NCBI RefSeq assembly: GCF_000019905.1
Contig: NC_010556.1
Location: 2,320,001 to 2,384,000, forward strand
DNA: 64,000 nt
DNA from: Exiguobacterium artemiae 255-15
GTDB taxonomy: Bacteria > Bacillota > Bacilli > Exiguobacteriales > Exiguobacteriaceae
Direction of reading: 5' to 3'
The notes under the pieces are model-generated. The model saw nothing but the letters and a program-made list of their open reading frames with translations. It had not been told where the DNA came from and made no database searches. This document shows positions 24,196-34,149 of the stretch, piece after piece (position 1 is the stretch's first letter; each line of letters begins with the position of its first letter). Position numbers and translations under genes: made by a program.

Positions 24196-25110
24196 TTATT
24201 GTTTGATGAGATCAAGTTCGACCGGAATGTTCTTGTCGACTTTCTCGCCTTTTAAGTGTTTGATCGCTGTATCGATACCCATTTTACCGATTTCTGCCGG
24301 TTTCTGAGCAACGGTTCCTGCCATTTTACCGTCTTTGACTGCTTTGACTGCATCGTCTGTTGCGTCAAATCCGATGACTTTGACATCATCCATGCCCGCT
24401 GCTTTCAACGCTTCAACCGCACCGAGTGCCATTTCATCGTTGTGCGCGAAGACGGCTTTGATATCTTTGTTGTTTTGAAGAATGTTTTCCATGACCGACA
24501 GACCTTTCGCCCGGTCAAAGTTTGCTGATTGTTTCGCCACGACGTCAAGTTTACCGTCGACTGCTGCGTGGAATCCTTCACCGCGGTCACGAGTTGCAGA
24601 AGCACCTGGAATTCCTTCAAGTTCAACGACTTTCGCTTTGTCCCCAACGAGTTCGATCATGTATTCACCGGCTTGTTTTCCACCTGCGACGTTATCCGAC
24701 GCGATGTGCGCGATGACGTCACCGGCTTCTGCGTTCCGGTCAACCGTGATGACCGGGATGTCAGCATCGTTTGCTGTCTGAACCGCTGCACCGACTGCTG
24801 CTGAATCTGTTGGGTTGATCAGGATGAGATCGACTTTTTTCTGAATCATATCTTCGATGTCACTTGCTTGTTTCGCCGCATCATCTTGTGCATCTGCGAC
24901 TTGAAGTGTTGCGCCTTGTGCTTTTGCTTCTTTTTCCGCGCCGTCTTTCAGTGAAACGAAGAACGGGTTGTTGAGTGTCGAAATTGACAGACCGATCTTA
25001 AAGTCTTTTGTTTTCTTTTCCTTTTCCGTGTCACTGCCCGGTTGTTCCGTCGAACAAGCCGCTGCGAAGACCATTAACGCCATCATGACAAGTGCGAGCA
25101 ATTTTTTCAT
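24196..25110 (-). CDS. rbsB: Ribose ABC transporter substrate-binding lipoprotein
   Basis: 304-residue ribose receptor. The signal peptide ends in lipobox FAAAC with Cys19, so it is membrane-anchored, as usual in Gram-positives. An acidic/Lys linker leads to the type I periplasmic-binding fold: IGLSISTLNNPFFVSLKDGA, ILINPTDSAAVGAAV, VITVDRNAEAGDVIAHIASDNV and VIGFDATDDAVKAVKDGKM carry the sugar contacts. Last gene of the rbs operon, 28 nt after rbsC. Confidence 0.95.
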   Translation of the reverse strand: MKKLLALVMMALMVFAAACSTEQPGSDTEKEKKTKDFKIGLSISTLNNPFFVSLKDGAEKEAKAQGATLQVADAQDDAAKQASDIEDMIQKKVDLILINPTDSAAVGAAVQTANDADIPVITVDRNAEAGDVIAHIASDNVAGGKQAGEYMIELVGDKAKVVELEGIPGASATRDRGEGFHAAVDGKLDVVAKQSANFDRAKGLSVMENILQNNKDIKAVFAHNDEMALGAVEALKAAGMDDVKVIGFDATDDAVKAVKDGKMAGTVAQKPAEIGKMGIDTAIKHLKGEKVDKNIPVELDLIKQ

Positions 25111-25137
25111 ATCAATATCCTCCTTTTGGATGGTAAA

Positions 25138-26106
25138 TCACGTAGTTTGTTTCCGGTCCGCGAGTACGGCGAACAGGATGACGAGCCCTTTGACGACAAG
25201 CTGGAAGAACGACGACACACCAAGCAGGTTGAGTCCGTTGTTCAGTGTTCCGATGATCAAGGCGCCGATTAATGTCCCGACAATCCAACCGCGTCCACCG
25301 GATAAGCTCGTTCCGCCGAGGACGACGGCTGCGATGGCATCAAGCTCATACGATGTTCCGGCCGTCGGTTGCGCCGAGTTCAGACGCGACGTCAGGATGA
25401 TTCCGGCGAGTGCTGCCATTAAACCGGACAGCGCGTAAATCATAATCTTCACTTTGTTGACTTGAATCCCCATCAGTTTTGCTGCTTCTTCGTTACCGCC
25501 GATCGCATATGTGTAACGCCCGAACGTCGTTTTCTTCAGGATGAAGTAAAGAACTGCAAAGGCGATCAACATCGTGACGACCGGGACCGGGAAGATCCAG
25601 AAGTAGCCGCGTCCGAACAGTTCGAACCAGCCGCCCTGGCTGAGTCCCGTGATTGGCTTCCCGTCCGTGTAGACGAGTGTCAGACCACGGAAGATTGTCA
25701 TCGTCGCGAGGGTCGCGATGAACGGTGCGACTTTCCCGAGTGAGATGACCATTCCGTTTAACGCGCCCATGATTGCCCCGACGATCAAGCCGGCGAGGAC
25801 AGCAAGAATCGCTGACGTTCCGTCGGTCATCAGACCGGCGACGAACGCGGATGACAAGGCGAGAATCGAGCCGACCGACAAATCAATGCCACCCGTCAGG
25901 ATGACGAACGTCATTCCGAAGGCAATCAAGGCGTTGATCGAAACTTGGCGTAAGATGTTAAATAAGTTATTAAGCGTTAAAAAGTCCGGTTCCATGATTG
26001 AAACGACGAGAATGATGGCGAACAGTCCGGCGAGCGGACCCAGCTTTTGACCAATCCCAAGTCGTCTCGGTTTCTTTTCTGTCAGTTTCCCTTGCATCAA
26101 TTCCAT
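25138..26106 (-). CDS. rbsC: Ribose ABC transporter permease
   Basis: 322-residue membrane channel of the carbohydrate-uptake-2 family with about eight to ten hydrophobic segments. The signature is FVILTGGIDLSVGSILALS (about 75-93). VGAIMGALNGMVISLGKVAPFIATL and YAIGGNEEAAKLMGI (the ATPase-coupling loop) follow. The start is ATG 26106, 8 nt after GGAGG and one base after the rbsA stop; an upstream in-frame TTG at 26127 lies before that ribosome site. Confidence 0.95.
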   Translation of the reverse strand: MELMQGKLTEKKPRRLGIGQKLGPLAGLFAIILVVSIMEPDFLTLNNLFNILRQVSINALIAFGMTFVILTGGIDLSVGSILALSSAFVAGLMTDGTSAILAVLAGLIVGAIMGALNGMVISLGKVAPFIATLATMTIFRGLTLVYTDGKPITGLSQGGWFELFGRGYFWIFPVPVVTMLIAFAVLYFILKKTTFGRYTYAIGGNEEAAKLMGIQVNKVKIMIYALSGLMAALAGIILTSRLNSAQPTAGTSYELDAIAAVVLGGTSLSGGRGWIVGTLIGALIIGTLNNGLNLLGVSSFFQLVVKGLVILFAVLADRKQTT

Positions 26107-26107
26107 G

Positions 26108-27586
26108 TCATTGTCCTCCTGTCGCAAGCGTCATGATACTCTCTTGCGTTGCCTCTTCTTGGTTGAGCATGCCGCTCATCTGTCCTTCGCGCATTACATA
26201 GACGCGGTCACTCATGCCGAGAATTTCCGGCAGATCCGAGCTGATCATGATGATCGCGACACCCGTTGCGGCGAGTTCGTCCATAATCATATAAATCTCT
26301 TTTTTCGCCCCGACGTCGACACCGCGTGTCGGCTCGTCGAGAATCAGGACATCCGGCTTCGTGCCGAGCCATTTTGCGAGAACGACCTTCTGCTGGTTTC
26401 CGCCGGACAAGGATTTTGCCGGTTGGTCCATCGAGCTGTGGCGGACGGATAACGACTTCAGATAGCCTTCCGCGAATTGCCGCTCCGACTGATCGGAGAT
26501 GACACCGGACTTCGATAACGACCGGATTGTCGGAAGCGAGATGTTTTCCCGGAGTGAAAAGTCGAGGAACAAGCCTTCGCCTTTGCGGTCCTCCGTCAGG
26601 AAACCGAGTCCTTGTTTGATTGCATCATGCGGTGATTTGATTTTAATGGTTTTACCGTTCAAGCTGATCGTTCCGGCTTTCATCCGGTCGATCCCGAACA
26701 AGCCGCGCATGACTTCTGTCCGTCCTGCGCCCATTAAGCCGGAAAAGCCGACGATTTCCCCAGCCCGGACAGAGAACGACACGTCTTCGAACCGTTTTCC
26801 GGTCGCCCCGGTCACTTCGAGGACCGTCTGACCGAGCGTCACTTGCCGCTCCGGATACCGTTCCCCCATCTCACGTCCGACCATTTCACGGACGATCTGT
26901 TCAAACGAAGTGTCGGCAATCCGGTGCGTCGAAACGGAAACCCCGTCCCGTAAGACCGTGATCCGGTCACACAGTTCGAAAATTTCTTCCATCCGGTGCG
27001 AGATATAAACGATCGAGACTCCCTGCTCGCGTAAAGCTGTCGCGACACTGAACAGAGCGCGGATTTCGCGTTCCGTCAAAGCGGCCGTCGGCTCATCCAT
27101 GATGATGACCTTCGCGTCCGTCATCAACGCTTTGGCGATTTCGATCATCTGCTGTTGTCCGACTGATAACGTCCGGGCGAGCTGATTAACGTCCATGAAG
27201 ACGTTCAGTTCCGCCAGCTCCCGTTCAGCGAGCCGTTTCATTTCCGCCTGTTTCAGGACACCGAAGCGGGACTTCAGTTCCCGTCCGAGAAACAGATTTT
27301 CCGTGACCGTTAAATCCGGCAGAATGTTCAGTTCCTGGTGAATGAAGGCAATCCCCGCTTCTTCCGCCAGTTTCGGATTTTTATATTGCTGTTCGACGCC
27401 GTCGACGAGAATCGTTCCTTGATCGGCTTTATGAACGCCGGTCAGAATTTTCATCAAAGTCGATTTTCCGGCACCGTTTTCTCCCATTAAGGCATGAATC
27501 TCACCGGTCGCGAGGGTGAAGTCGACTCCCTTCAAGACGGGAACGGGACCAAACGCTTTTGTGATACCTGTCATCTCAATTTGCAT
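26108..27586 (-). CDS. rbsA: Ribose ABC transporter ATP-binding protein
   Basis: 492-residue protein with two fused ABC domains. The first has Walker [14 protein letters not shown] (about residues 34-46), signature [15 protein letters not shown] and Walker [12 protein letters not shown]. The second has the degenerate loop [15 protein letters not shown] (about 285-299, Lys replaced by Arg), but intact [15 protein letters not shown] and [16 protein letters not shown]. That asymmetry is known for RbsA-type ATPases. It overlaps no gene but sits 14 nt after rbsD. Confidence 0.96.
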   Translation of the reverse strand: MQIEMTGITKAFGPVPVLKGVDFTLATGEIHALMGENGAGKSTLMKILTGVHKADQGTILVDGVEQQYKNPKLAEEAGIAFIHQELNILPDLTVTENLFLGRELKSRFGVLKQAEMKRLAERELAELNVFMDVNQLARTLSVGQQQMIEIAKALMTDAKVIIMDEPTAALTEREIRALFSVATALREQGVSIVYISHRMEEIFELCDRITVLRDGVSVSTHRIADTSFEQIVREMVGREMGERYPERQVTLGQTVLEVTGATGKRFEDVSFSVRAGEIVGFSGLMGAGRTEVMRGLFGIDRMKAGTISLNGKTIKIKSPHDAIKQGLGFLTEDRKGEGLFLDFSLRENISLPTIRSLSKSGVISDQSERQFAEGYLKSLSVRHSSMDQPAKSLSGGNQQKVVLAKWLGTKPDVLILDEPTRGVDVGAKKEIYMIMDELAATGVAIIMISSDLPEILGMSDRVYVMREGQMSGMLNQEEATQESIMTLATGGQ

Positions 27587-27600
27587 CGTACTTCCTCCCC

Positions 27601-27990
27601 TTAAAAAATGACGCCGGCGTGTAAGATGACGTTCGCATACGGTGTCGCTTCACCTGTCCGGATGATGACTTTCGCCTGCTTCGTCAATTCCTTGAATGCT
27701 TCGTGCGACACATAGTCTTGCGGTACGTCGAGTTTCATCACGGCCTCGAGTGCAACCGGATTAGCTGCTTTGATTTCTGTCGCCAGTGTCACCTGTTCAA
27801 CGGCCATATCGTCGGCAACGATCCGGACGACATCGACGAACGATGGTGTTCCGAGTTCAAGTGCCAAGTCAATCCGTGCTACACCGGCCGGAATCGGCAG
27901 ACCGCAGTCGGCAATGACAATCGTATCGGTATGACCAAGATCGGCTAAGACTTTACTGATCTGACTGTTTAAAATGCCGTGTCGTTTCAT
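27601..27990 (-). CDS. rbsD: D-ribose pyranase
   Basis: 129-residue enzyme that interconverts the pyranose and furanose forms of ribose, so that RbsK gets the furanose. [22 protein letters not shown] (residues 1-22; catalytic His20) and [19 protein letters not shown] are conserved, and the C-terminal [12 protein letters not shown] closes the decamer interface. It overlaps rbsK by 4 nt and precedes rbsA. Confidence 0.95.
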   Translation of the reverse strand: MKRHGILNSQISKVLADLGHTDTIVIADCGLPIPAGVARIDLALELGTPSFVDVVRIVADDMAVEQVTLATEIKAANPVALEAVMKLDVPQDYVSHEAFKELTKQAKVIIRTGEATPYANVILHAGVIF

Positions 27991-28865
27991 GCTTCAACCT
28001 CCATCTGTTCATGTGTCGGCATCCCGCCTTGTGCGCCGAGCGCGCGGACGGACATACCGGCTGCTTTATTGGCAAAGCGAATTGCTTCAGTTAATGTTGC
28101 CCCGTCGGTCAGACTGACTGCGAGTGCACCGTTGAACGTATCACCGGCACCTGTCGTATCGACGACGTCCGTCTTGATCGCAGGAACCGTCACGATGGCC
28201 TCGCCGTCATAAAAGCGGGCACCCCGGCTGCCTTCCGTCACAATCAATTTATTCGGGTATTGCGTCAACCAATGTTCGAGTGGTTGCTGTTGTCCGAAAA
28301 TCAAACCACATTCATGTTCATTTGGAGTCAAATACGTCACGTCTGCAAGTAACTCGTCGTCAAGGACGATGGCTGGCGCCGGATTCAAGACAACGGGAAT
28401 CCCGTGGGTCTTGCCGTAACGCGCCACCTGTTTGACGGTCGCGAGCGGAATTTCGAGCTGTAACAAAATCATGTCTGCCTGACCAAGCAGGCTGTCGAGT
28501 TGATTCTCGTCATAGACAACCGCTAAGTTCGCCGACTGGACGACGACGATTGAATTATCGCCTTCTGCCAGCGTAATGTGTGCTGTTCCGGTCCGTTGAT
28601 CCGCAATCGTCTGCAGATGGGTCGTCCCGACGTGCTCCGTCTCGAAGTTTTGACGGATTGCCACGCCGTTCGCATCGTCGCCAATACAGCCGACCATTTC
28701 GACGTGACCGCCGAGCCGGGCAATCGCAACCGCTTGGTTCGCCCCCTTGCCTCCCGGTACCGTATGGAAAGCGGATCCGATAACCGTTTCGCCTGCTGAC
28801 GGACGACGATCGCTTTCGACGACTAAGTCCATCGAGATACTTCCGACTACACTGATTTGTTTCAT
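27987..28865 (-). CDS. rbsK: Ribokinase
   Basis: 292-residue PfkB-family kinase that makes ribose 5-phosphate. [22 protein letters not shown] (about 39-60) is PfkB signature 1, and [17 protein letters not shown] (about 238-254) is signature 2 with the catalytic Asp. VLNPAPA is the ribokinase-type adenosine region. It overlaps rbsR by 4 nt and rbsD by 4 nt, so all three are translationally coupled. Confidence 0.96.
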   Translation of the reverse strand: MKQISVVGSISMDLVVESDRRPSAGETVIGSAFHTVPGGKGANQAVAIARLGGHVEMVGCIGDDANGVAIRQNFETEHVGTTHLQTIADQRTGTAHITLAEGDNSIVVVQSANLAVVYDENQLDSLLGQADMILLQLEIPLATVKQVARYGKTHGIPVVLNPAPAIVLDDELLADVTYLTPNEHECGLIFGQQQPLEHWLTQYPNKLIVTEGSRGARFYDGEAIVTVPAIKTDVVDTTGAGDTFNGALAVSLTDGATLTEAIRFANKAAGMSVRALGAQGGMPTHEQMEVEA

Positions 28866-29842
28866 AACTGTTCATCCTTCCGCTTCGTTGTTTCCCGTTC
28901 AATGACTTCGACCATCAGTTCGTGATGGACGGCTGCAATCTCGTTTCCTTCAATCCGTTGAATCAGTAATTTTGCCGCCAGCTCGCCCATCTGATAAATC
29001 GGTTGGGCAATCGTTGTCAGGGGCGGCGAAATCATCTGTCCGAGTTCAATCCCGTCATAGCCGATGATTTGCAACTGTTCCGGAATCGCGATTCCCCGCT
29101 CCGCTGCGACCTGGATCGTCGCTGCTGCAATGACATCGTTTGCTGCAAAAATCCCGTTACAGTCGTAATGGTCAAATAAGTAGTTGGCTGCTCCGAGCGC
29201 CCCCTGAAAATGAAACGGCGACTCGATACTTGCGACGAGGTGTTTCCCGGCAACTTCCTCAAATCCATCCCGGCGTTTTTTAATCGTCGGCAATTTCGAC
29301 GGACCGCTGATGACGACCAGTTCGGTTGCCCCGTGATCGAGCAGAAACTGAGCGGCTTTTTTTCCGCCGTCATGCCCGTTTGAGGTCACTGTCGGAATCG
29401 CTCCCTGTAACACACGGTCCAGGGCGACGATCGGTACTTCGAGTTTTTCATAGTTCGGATTGTTCGAATAGTTGGTCGTGATGATCAATCCGTCAACATG
29501 CATCGCTTCGAGTGACTGAATATATTCTTGTTCTTTCTGAAACTGTTCATCCGTGTTACACAAAATCACCTGAAATCCGTGCTGATGTGCCATATCTTCC
29601 ACAGCCCGTGCGAGTTGCGGGAAAAAAGGATTGGTGATGTCCGGGACAATCAGACCAATCAGACCAGATCGTTTTTGGAACAACGACCGGGCGACCCGGT
29701 TCGGTCGATAATCGAGCTGCTTAATCGCTTGCAGGACTGCTGTTCTTGCTTTTTCGCTGACATATCCCTTCTCATTCATGACACGTGAGACGGTCGCAAC
29801 GGAGACATTTGCCACTTTCGCTACTTCCCGGATGGTCGACAT
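28862..29842 (-). CDS. rbsR: Ribose operon repressor RbsR
   Basis: 326-residue LacI-family repressor. TIREVAKVANVSVATVSRVMNEKGYVS (residues 3-29) is the HTH with hinge helix start. The rest is the ribose-sensing periplasmic-binding-like core (LIGLIVPDITNPFFPQLARA, YDGIELGQMISPPLTTIAQP). The start is ATG 29842, 6-8 nt after AGAGGTG; an in-frame GTG at 29851 is part of that ribosome site. Same length as B. subtilis RbsR. It should bind the 18-bp palindrome at 29889 and control its own operon. Confidence 0.94.
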   Translation of the reverse strand: MSTIREVAKVANVSVATVSRVMNEKGYVSEKARTAVLQAIKQLDYRPNRVARSLFQKRSGLIGLIVPDITNPFFPQLARAVEDMAHQHGFQVILCNTDEQFQKEQEYIQSLEAMHVDGLIITTNYSNNPNYEKLEVPIVALDRVLQGAIPTVTSNGHDGGKKAAQFLLDHGATELVVISGPSKLPTIKKRRDGFEEVAGKHLVASIESPFHFQGALGAANYLFDHYDCNGIFAANDVIAAATIQVAAERGIAIPEQLQIIGYDGIELGQMISPPLTTIAQPIYQMGELAAKLLIQRIEGNEIAAVHHELMVEVIERETTKRKDEQL

Positions 29843-29861
29843 GTTCGCCACCTCTTTCTTT

Positions 29862-29875
29862 TGATAACGCTTACA
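29862..29875. promoter_or_regulatory. cre site (CcpA) of rbs operon
   Basis: On the minus strand TGTAAGCGTTATCA matches the cre consensus TGWAANCGNTNWCA at every position. It lies just downstream of the predicted start of transcription, a typical spot for catabolite repression by roadblock. Confidence 0.85.
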
Positions 29876-29881
29876 ATATGT

Positions 29882-29910
29882 ATCATATTGTGTAACCGGT
29901 TACACATCAA
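29882..29910 (-). promoter_or_regulatory. rbs operon sigma-A promoter
   Basis: Minus strand TTGATG (29905-29910), exact 17-nt spacer, TATGAT (29882-29887). The RbsR-type palindrome occupies the spacer. Confidence 0.85.
29889..29906. promoter_or_regulatory. RbsR operator
   Basis: TGTGTAACCGGTTACACA is a perfect 18-bp palindrome with a central CCGG, typical of LacI-family operators. It covers the promoter spacer ahead of rbsR, so binding would block initiation. Confidence 0.82.
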
Positions 29911-29951
29911 TCTTTTTTACGAAAATATATTTTATTTTTTTCGGAATACAA

Positions 29952-29999
29952 CAAAAAAAGTCCGGATAAACGTTGCAGCAGAACGTTTGTCCGGACTTC
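29952..29999 (-). terminator. Terminator of small membrane-protein gene
   Basis: AAGTCCGGATAAACGTT pairs with AACGTTTGTCCGGACTT (one mismatch) and the minus strand runs into TTTTTTTG. It lies between the 30001 gene and the rbs promoter. Confidence 0.85.
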
Positions 30000-30000
30000 T

Positions 30001-30339
30001 TCAGTGATTGGGATGGCGTTTTTGATATAACCGTCGAAACAAGGCGACAAGAAATGCTAAAATCGCGAGCGGCTCCAATAAGTAAATCAACAGGAATGTA
30101 ATGTCGATGATTGCATCTTCCGGGTTATACCGCAGAATATAGATGGCTCCCGGTAGAAGCGCAATCAGACCCGTGATGCCAAGGACCGTTCCGAGAATCA
30201 TGCTTTGACGTGAAAAGCGACTCGTAATCTGATACAGACCGATAAAGAAAATCAGTTCCGTAAAATAGATGATTCGTAATTGAATGTCGTCAATCGCGGG
30301 GTCCATACCCAAAAATAAATAACGAAATAGCATATTCAT
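30001..30339 (-). CDS. Small integral membrane protein, unknown
   Basis: 112-residue protein with about four hydrophobic segments (residues roughly 2-12, 18-40, 44-64, 76-102) and a basic end LFRRLYQKRHPNH, so the C-terminus is probably cytoplasmic. No motif I recognise. The start is set at ATG 30339 with AGAGG 8 nt away; an ATG two codons later (30333) fits AGGGGGG equally well. It has its own strong terminator. Function unknown. Confidence 0.65.
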   Translation of the reverse strand: MNMLFRYLFLGMDPAIDDIQLRIIYFTELIFFIGLYQITSRFSRQSMILGTVLGITGLIALLPGAIYILRYNPEDAIIDITFLLIYLLEPLAILAFLVALFRRLYQKRHPNH

Positions 30340-30472
30340 CCCCCCTACCTCTTTCTGTACCCGGTTATTGAATCCGTTAATGCACCGATTCCAGTTTGTC
30401 TGCATATCCTATCTGACTTTAGGGAATAGCTTGATAGTAACAGCTACTTAAAAAAAGTTGGGGGTCCGACCG

Positions 30473-30793
30473 ATGAAAGAAGAACATTCAATGAAGGTCG
30501 TCAGTTGCTTAAACGACTTTTTTCAACGCAACGAACAACCACTTCAGGTCGACTTACTACGCGGTCTTCCTCCAGTCGTTTTATTGTTAAAAGATGAAGC
30601 CAAACGTTCCTTCGCAGCGGAAGCGAACTTGCACGATGAATTACTCAGCGATATCAAACGTCTCGTCCAGGAGTGTCTCGATCCGCAAACTTTACGTGAA
30701 CTCGATATCGATGTCAACTTACCCGAGTTCTTCGTCACGCGTGCTCCACTCTATTCTGCCCATCATTACCTCGTTACGTTTATCGAGGATTGA
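30473..30793 (+). CDS. Hypothetical protein, 106 aa
   Basis: Short soluble protein without signal or membrane segment. The start is ATG 30473, 8 nt after GGGGG; codon use looks normal and a plausible terminator follows at 30825, so I take it to be real. It has acidic and hydrophobic patches (PLQVDLLRGLPPVVLLLKDEA, DIKRLVQECLD, YLVTFIED) but no motif I know. Divergent from the small membrane-protein gene, it is followed by the second repeat pair. Confidence 0.6.
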   Translation: MKEEHSMKVVSCLNDFFQRNEQPLQVDLLRGLPPVVLLLKDEAKRSFAAEANLHDELLSDIKRLVQECLDPQTLRELDIDVNLPEFFVTRAPLYSAHHYLVTFIED

Positions 30794-30824
30794 TTTTAAG
30801 CAGTATAATTCTATTTTGATACTA

Positions 30825-30856
30825 CGGGATGCGACGTTTAGTCGGTCTCGTTTTTT
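30825..30856 (+). terminator. Terminator after 106-aa gene
   Basis: CGGGA..CGAC pairs with GTCG..TCTCG (30825-30850), followed by six T. The stem has a small bulge. Confidence 0.65.
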
Positions 30857-30875
30857 ATATGTACCCAAAATTATT

Positions 30876-30997
30876 CATTCGCTCGCTTTTCTAGGGCGGA
30901 ACGCGAGCCGCGGATTTTTTTCAGATCTCCGGATATCGCCTGTTCCTGACGGAAGCGTTGCTTCCTTTTCCCTTAGAAGTAAGTCGAGCTATGAATG
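30876..30997 (+). repeat. Structured repeat, unit A2
   Basis: Second plus-oriented copy of the unit at 1164-1276. The basal stem sequence differs, CATTC-GCTCG with CGAGC-(TAT)-GAATG, yet still pairs. GGAAC/GTTCC replaces the GGGAC/GTCCC of A1, and GGAAGC/GCTTCC replaces the weaker A1 hairpin. Shared blocks include CGCTTTTCT, CTGACGGAAGC and TTTTCCC. Confidence 0.75.
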
Positions 30998-31025
30998 TTT
31001 TTCCGCTTTCCTATGAAACTGTTAT

Positions 31026-31167
31026 CACGCATTTCACGCGACTCCTACAGGAAAAAGCGCAAGCCTGCTTGCGCTGTCAGAGACAAACAAGACCCGATTG
31101 CCTGACTCAATGAGGCAGACAAACTGGCTTGTGTCTCGCCTGAGGAAAGCGCGTGAAAAAAAGCGTG
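31026..31167 (-). repeat. Structured repeat, unit B2 (inverted copy)
   Basis: Inverted partner of unit A2, related to B1. The outer stem is CACGC + TTTCACGCG with CGCGTGAAA + GCGTG, of different sequence from B1 but paired. AGCGCAAG/CTTGCGCT and a TGCCT/AGGCA tip hairpin are present. Conserved blocks are ACTCCTNCAGGAAAAAGCGC, GCGCTGTCAGAGACA and GGCTTGTGTCTCGCCTGAGG. The gap from 30857 to 31231 holds no other feature I can see. Confidence 0.78.
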
Positions 31168-31231
31168 CTCTCTTTGCACCTAACCTTAGAAAAGAAAACG
31201 AACGGCTAGTTTTGTCAAACCATACTCAACG

Positions 31232-31265
31232 CAAAAAAACAGCCTCCCGCCAAGCGGGAAACTGT
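31232..31265 (-). terminator. Terminator of desaturase transcript
   Basis: ACAGCCTCCCGC pairs with GCGGGAAACTGT, with a CAA loop. On the minus strand the stem is followed by a run of seven T. Confidence 0.85.
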
Positions 31266-31289
31266 CAACTCAATCCGTAGATTACTTAC

Positions 31290-31544
31290 TTAATTTTCGA
31301 CTTCAAGAATAGCTTCGATTTCTGCCTCGACTTCTTTATTCACCATCTGCGAACGTTTTTTTCTTAATTCAAGATCCATTTCCTGATCAATGAACTCGTT
31401 CGTATGCTTGTCAAAACAGCTGTAACAAATCGGATAAAAGTCTTTTTCTTCTGTCTTCAACGAATTGAATTCCCACGTGTTCAGTTCCAAATAACTGACT
31501 TGGTTATTCGTTTCTTTTCCGCATATTTCACACGTCATTTTCAT
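31290..31544 (-). CDS. Small protein with paired CxxC motifs
   Basis: 84-residue protein. Two CxxC pairs, CEIC (about residues 5-8) and CYSC (about 41-44), suggest a single zinc ribbon; the C-terminal third is a charged helix (DLELRKKRSQMVNKEVEAEIEAILEVE). The start is ATG 31544 behind GAGGGGAGA; earlier in-frame codons to 31565 overlap the desaturase gene and lack a ribosome site. It begins 14 nt after the desaturase stop and shares its terminator, so the two are probably cotranscribed. Function unknown. Confidence 0.7.
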   Translation of the reverse strand: MKMTCEICGKETNNQVSYLELNTWEFNSLKTEEKDFYPICYSCFDKHTNEFIDQEMDLELRKKRSQMVNKEVEAEIEAILEVEN

Positions 31545-31557
31545 TATTCTCCCCTCG

Positions 31558-32460
31558 TCATGCATCGATCTTATTTTTTGCTGATTGGCGATCCTTGATT
31601 CGTTTCAAACGCCCGTGATATTTCATGATGTTCGCTTGTGATTGTTTGGCCTCTTCGCTCGTCGGTTGCAAGTTCTCAATATCCCAGTATTTCACGACGA
31701 CATCTAATACCTGGTCAAAGTATTGAAGGGGTCCGTAATTTGTATCAATCGCAATGGTCTTCATACGCTCGGTAAAGTCCGGCATGATCGCACCCGGCAT
31801 CGAGAAATTGATGATGACATCTTCAAAGAACACGATGAAGTTTGGATCGAGTTCAAGGTGCGCTTTCACCGTGTCGCGGTAGAACGCATAATGAAGGGCT
31901 TCATCTTTTGCCAAACGGCGGAGCAGTGTCGCCAGGTCTTTATCGTGTGCTCCGGCTACTCGCGCTACGTTGTTATAGAAAACGAGTGTCGCAAGCTCCT
32001 GGAGCGACGTATACGCCATCGTCGCCAATGGATTCGTAAAGTCCGGGAACCAGCCGCTTTCAACGACGCGTCTTCTTAATTGATGCAGTCGTGTCGGATT
32101 GACGTTTCGTGTTACGAGTAAATACGTTTCGAGTAAGCTTGAGTGCTGGTCTTCTTCCGCCGTCCACGTGCGGACGAAATCATTGATGACTTCCATCGAG
32201 TTTTTAAACGTGTAATCCAAATGTGACGTATACCAAGGTAAGTTCACTTCTGTCAGTAAGGCGGTTTCTACGGCAACGATGACACCTTCCGGAAGCGTGA
32301 CTTGACTCTCTTCCCAAGGAACCCGTTTGAACGACATCGCCTTGTCCCATGGAATGAATTCGTGATAACTCCAGTCAATATTGGCTGAACGCTCCTTATG
32401 TAGTCGGTACAACTCTTTAATGCGTGGTTCTAAACGTATATCTAAATCTGAATTTAACAT
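31558..32460 (-). CDS. Acyl-[acyl-carrier-protein] desaturase (soluble diiron)
   Basis: 300-residue ferritin-like desaturase of the plant stearoyl-ACP/DesA type, introducing double bonds into ACP-bound acyl chains with O2 and ferredoxin. Diiron motifs are TAEEDQHSSLLETYL (about residues 100-114, EExxH) and DEALHYAFYRD (about 183-193), with Glu ligands in VETALLTEVNLPWY and LQELATLVF. The start is ATG 32460, 8 nt after AAAGGAG. Such enzymes are common in actinobacteria and plants but rare in Bacilli, where membrane-bound Des is the rule; a role in cold-membrane fluidity is likely. Confidence 0.88.
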   Translation of the reverse strand: MLNSDLDIRLEPRIKELYRLHKERSANIDWSYHEFIPWDKAMSFKRVPWEESQVTLPEGVIVAVETALLTEVNLPWYTSHLDYTFKNSMEVINDFVRTWTAEEDQHSSLLETYLLVTRNVNPTRLHQLRRRVVESGWFPDFTNPLATMAYTSLQELATLVFYNNVARVAGAHDKDLATLLRRLAKDEALHYAFYRDTVKAHLELDPNFIVFFEDVIINFSMPGAIMPDFTERMKTIAIDTNYGPLQYFDQVLDVVVKYWDIENLQPTSEEAKQSQANIMKYHGRLKRIKDRQSAKNKIDA

Positions 32461-32547
32461 GATCATTTCTCCTTTAGATGTTTTTTGAACCTTCATCCGT
32501 TCAAATGTAGTTAAGCCTTATAATGATTGTGCTTAAACTTATTTATA

Positions 32548-32576
32548 ACTATAACATTTTAATGACCAGGTAGTAA
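32548..32576 (-). promoter_or_regulatory. Desaturase sigma-A promoter
   Basis: Minus strand TTACTA (32571-32576), 17 nt, TATAGT (32548-32553), giving a leader of about 80 nt. The stretch from here to the eno terminator (32577-32701) shows no gene or clear site. Confidence 0.55.
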
Positions 32577-32701
32577 AAGAAAGGTCCTAAAAATTTGATT
32601 TTTGTAACGGTTAGAACTAAGTCGGCTCATTGTGAGCGATCGAAACCGGCGTTTGCATTTTGGAGTGAACTCAATTCCTTTTACTAAATTGATCATAGAT
32701 A

Positions 32702-32734
32702 TAAAAAAACCTCCTATTCGTATGAATAGGAGGC
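32702..32734 (-). terminator. Glycolytic operon terminator
   Basis: CCTCCTATTC pairs with GAATAGGAGG (32710-32719, 32724-32733). The minus strand then runs into seven T. It lies 50 nt past the eno stop. Confidence 0.92.
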
Positions 32735-32783
32735 ATCGGCTGTACAGTGAATGTACAATACACTTTAAATCATCAACCCAAAA

Positions 32784-34076
<1,293 letters not shown>

Positions 34077-34149
34077 TTAAATTCGCTCCTTTTTGTTTGA
34101 GAAAGATTAGTTTGTAGTGAGACAGTGACAAGTCCATCGATTGACGGGA

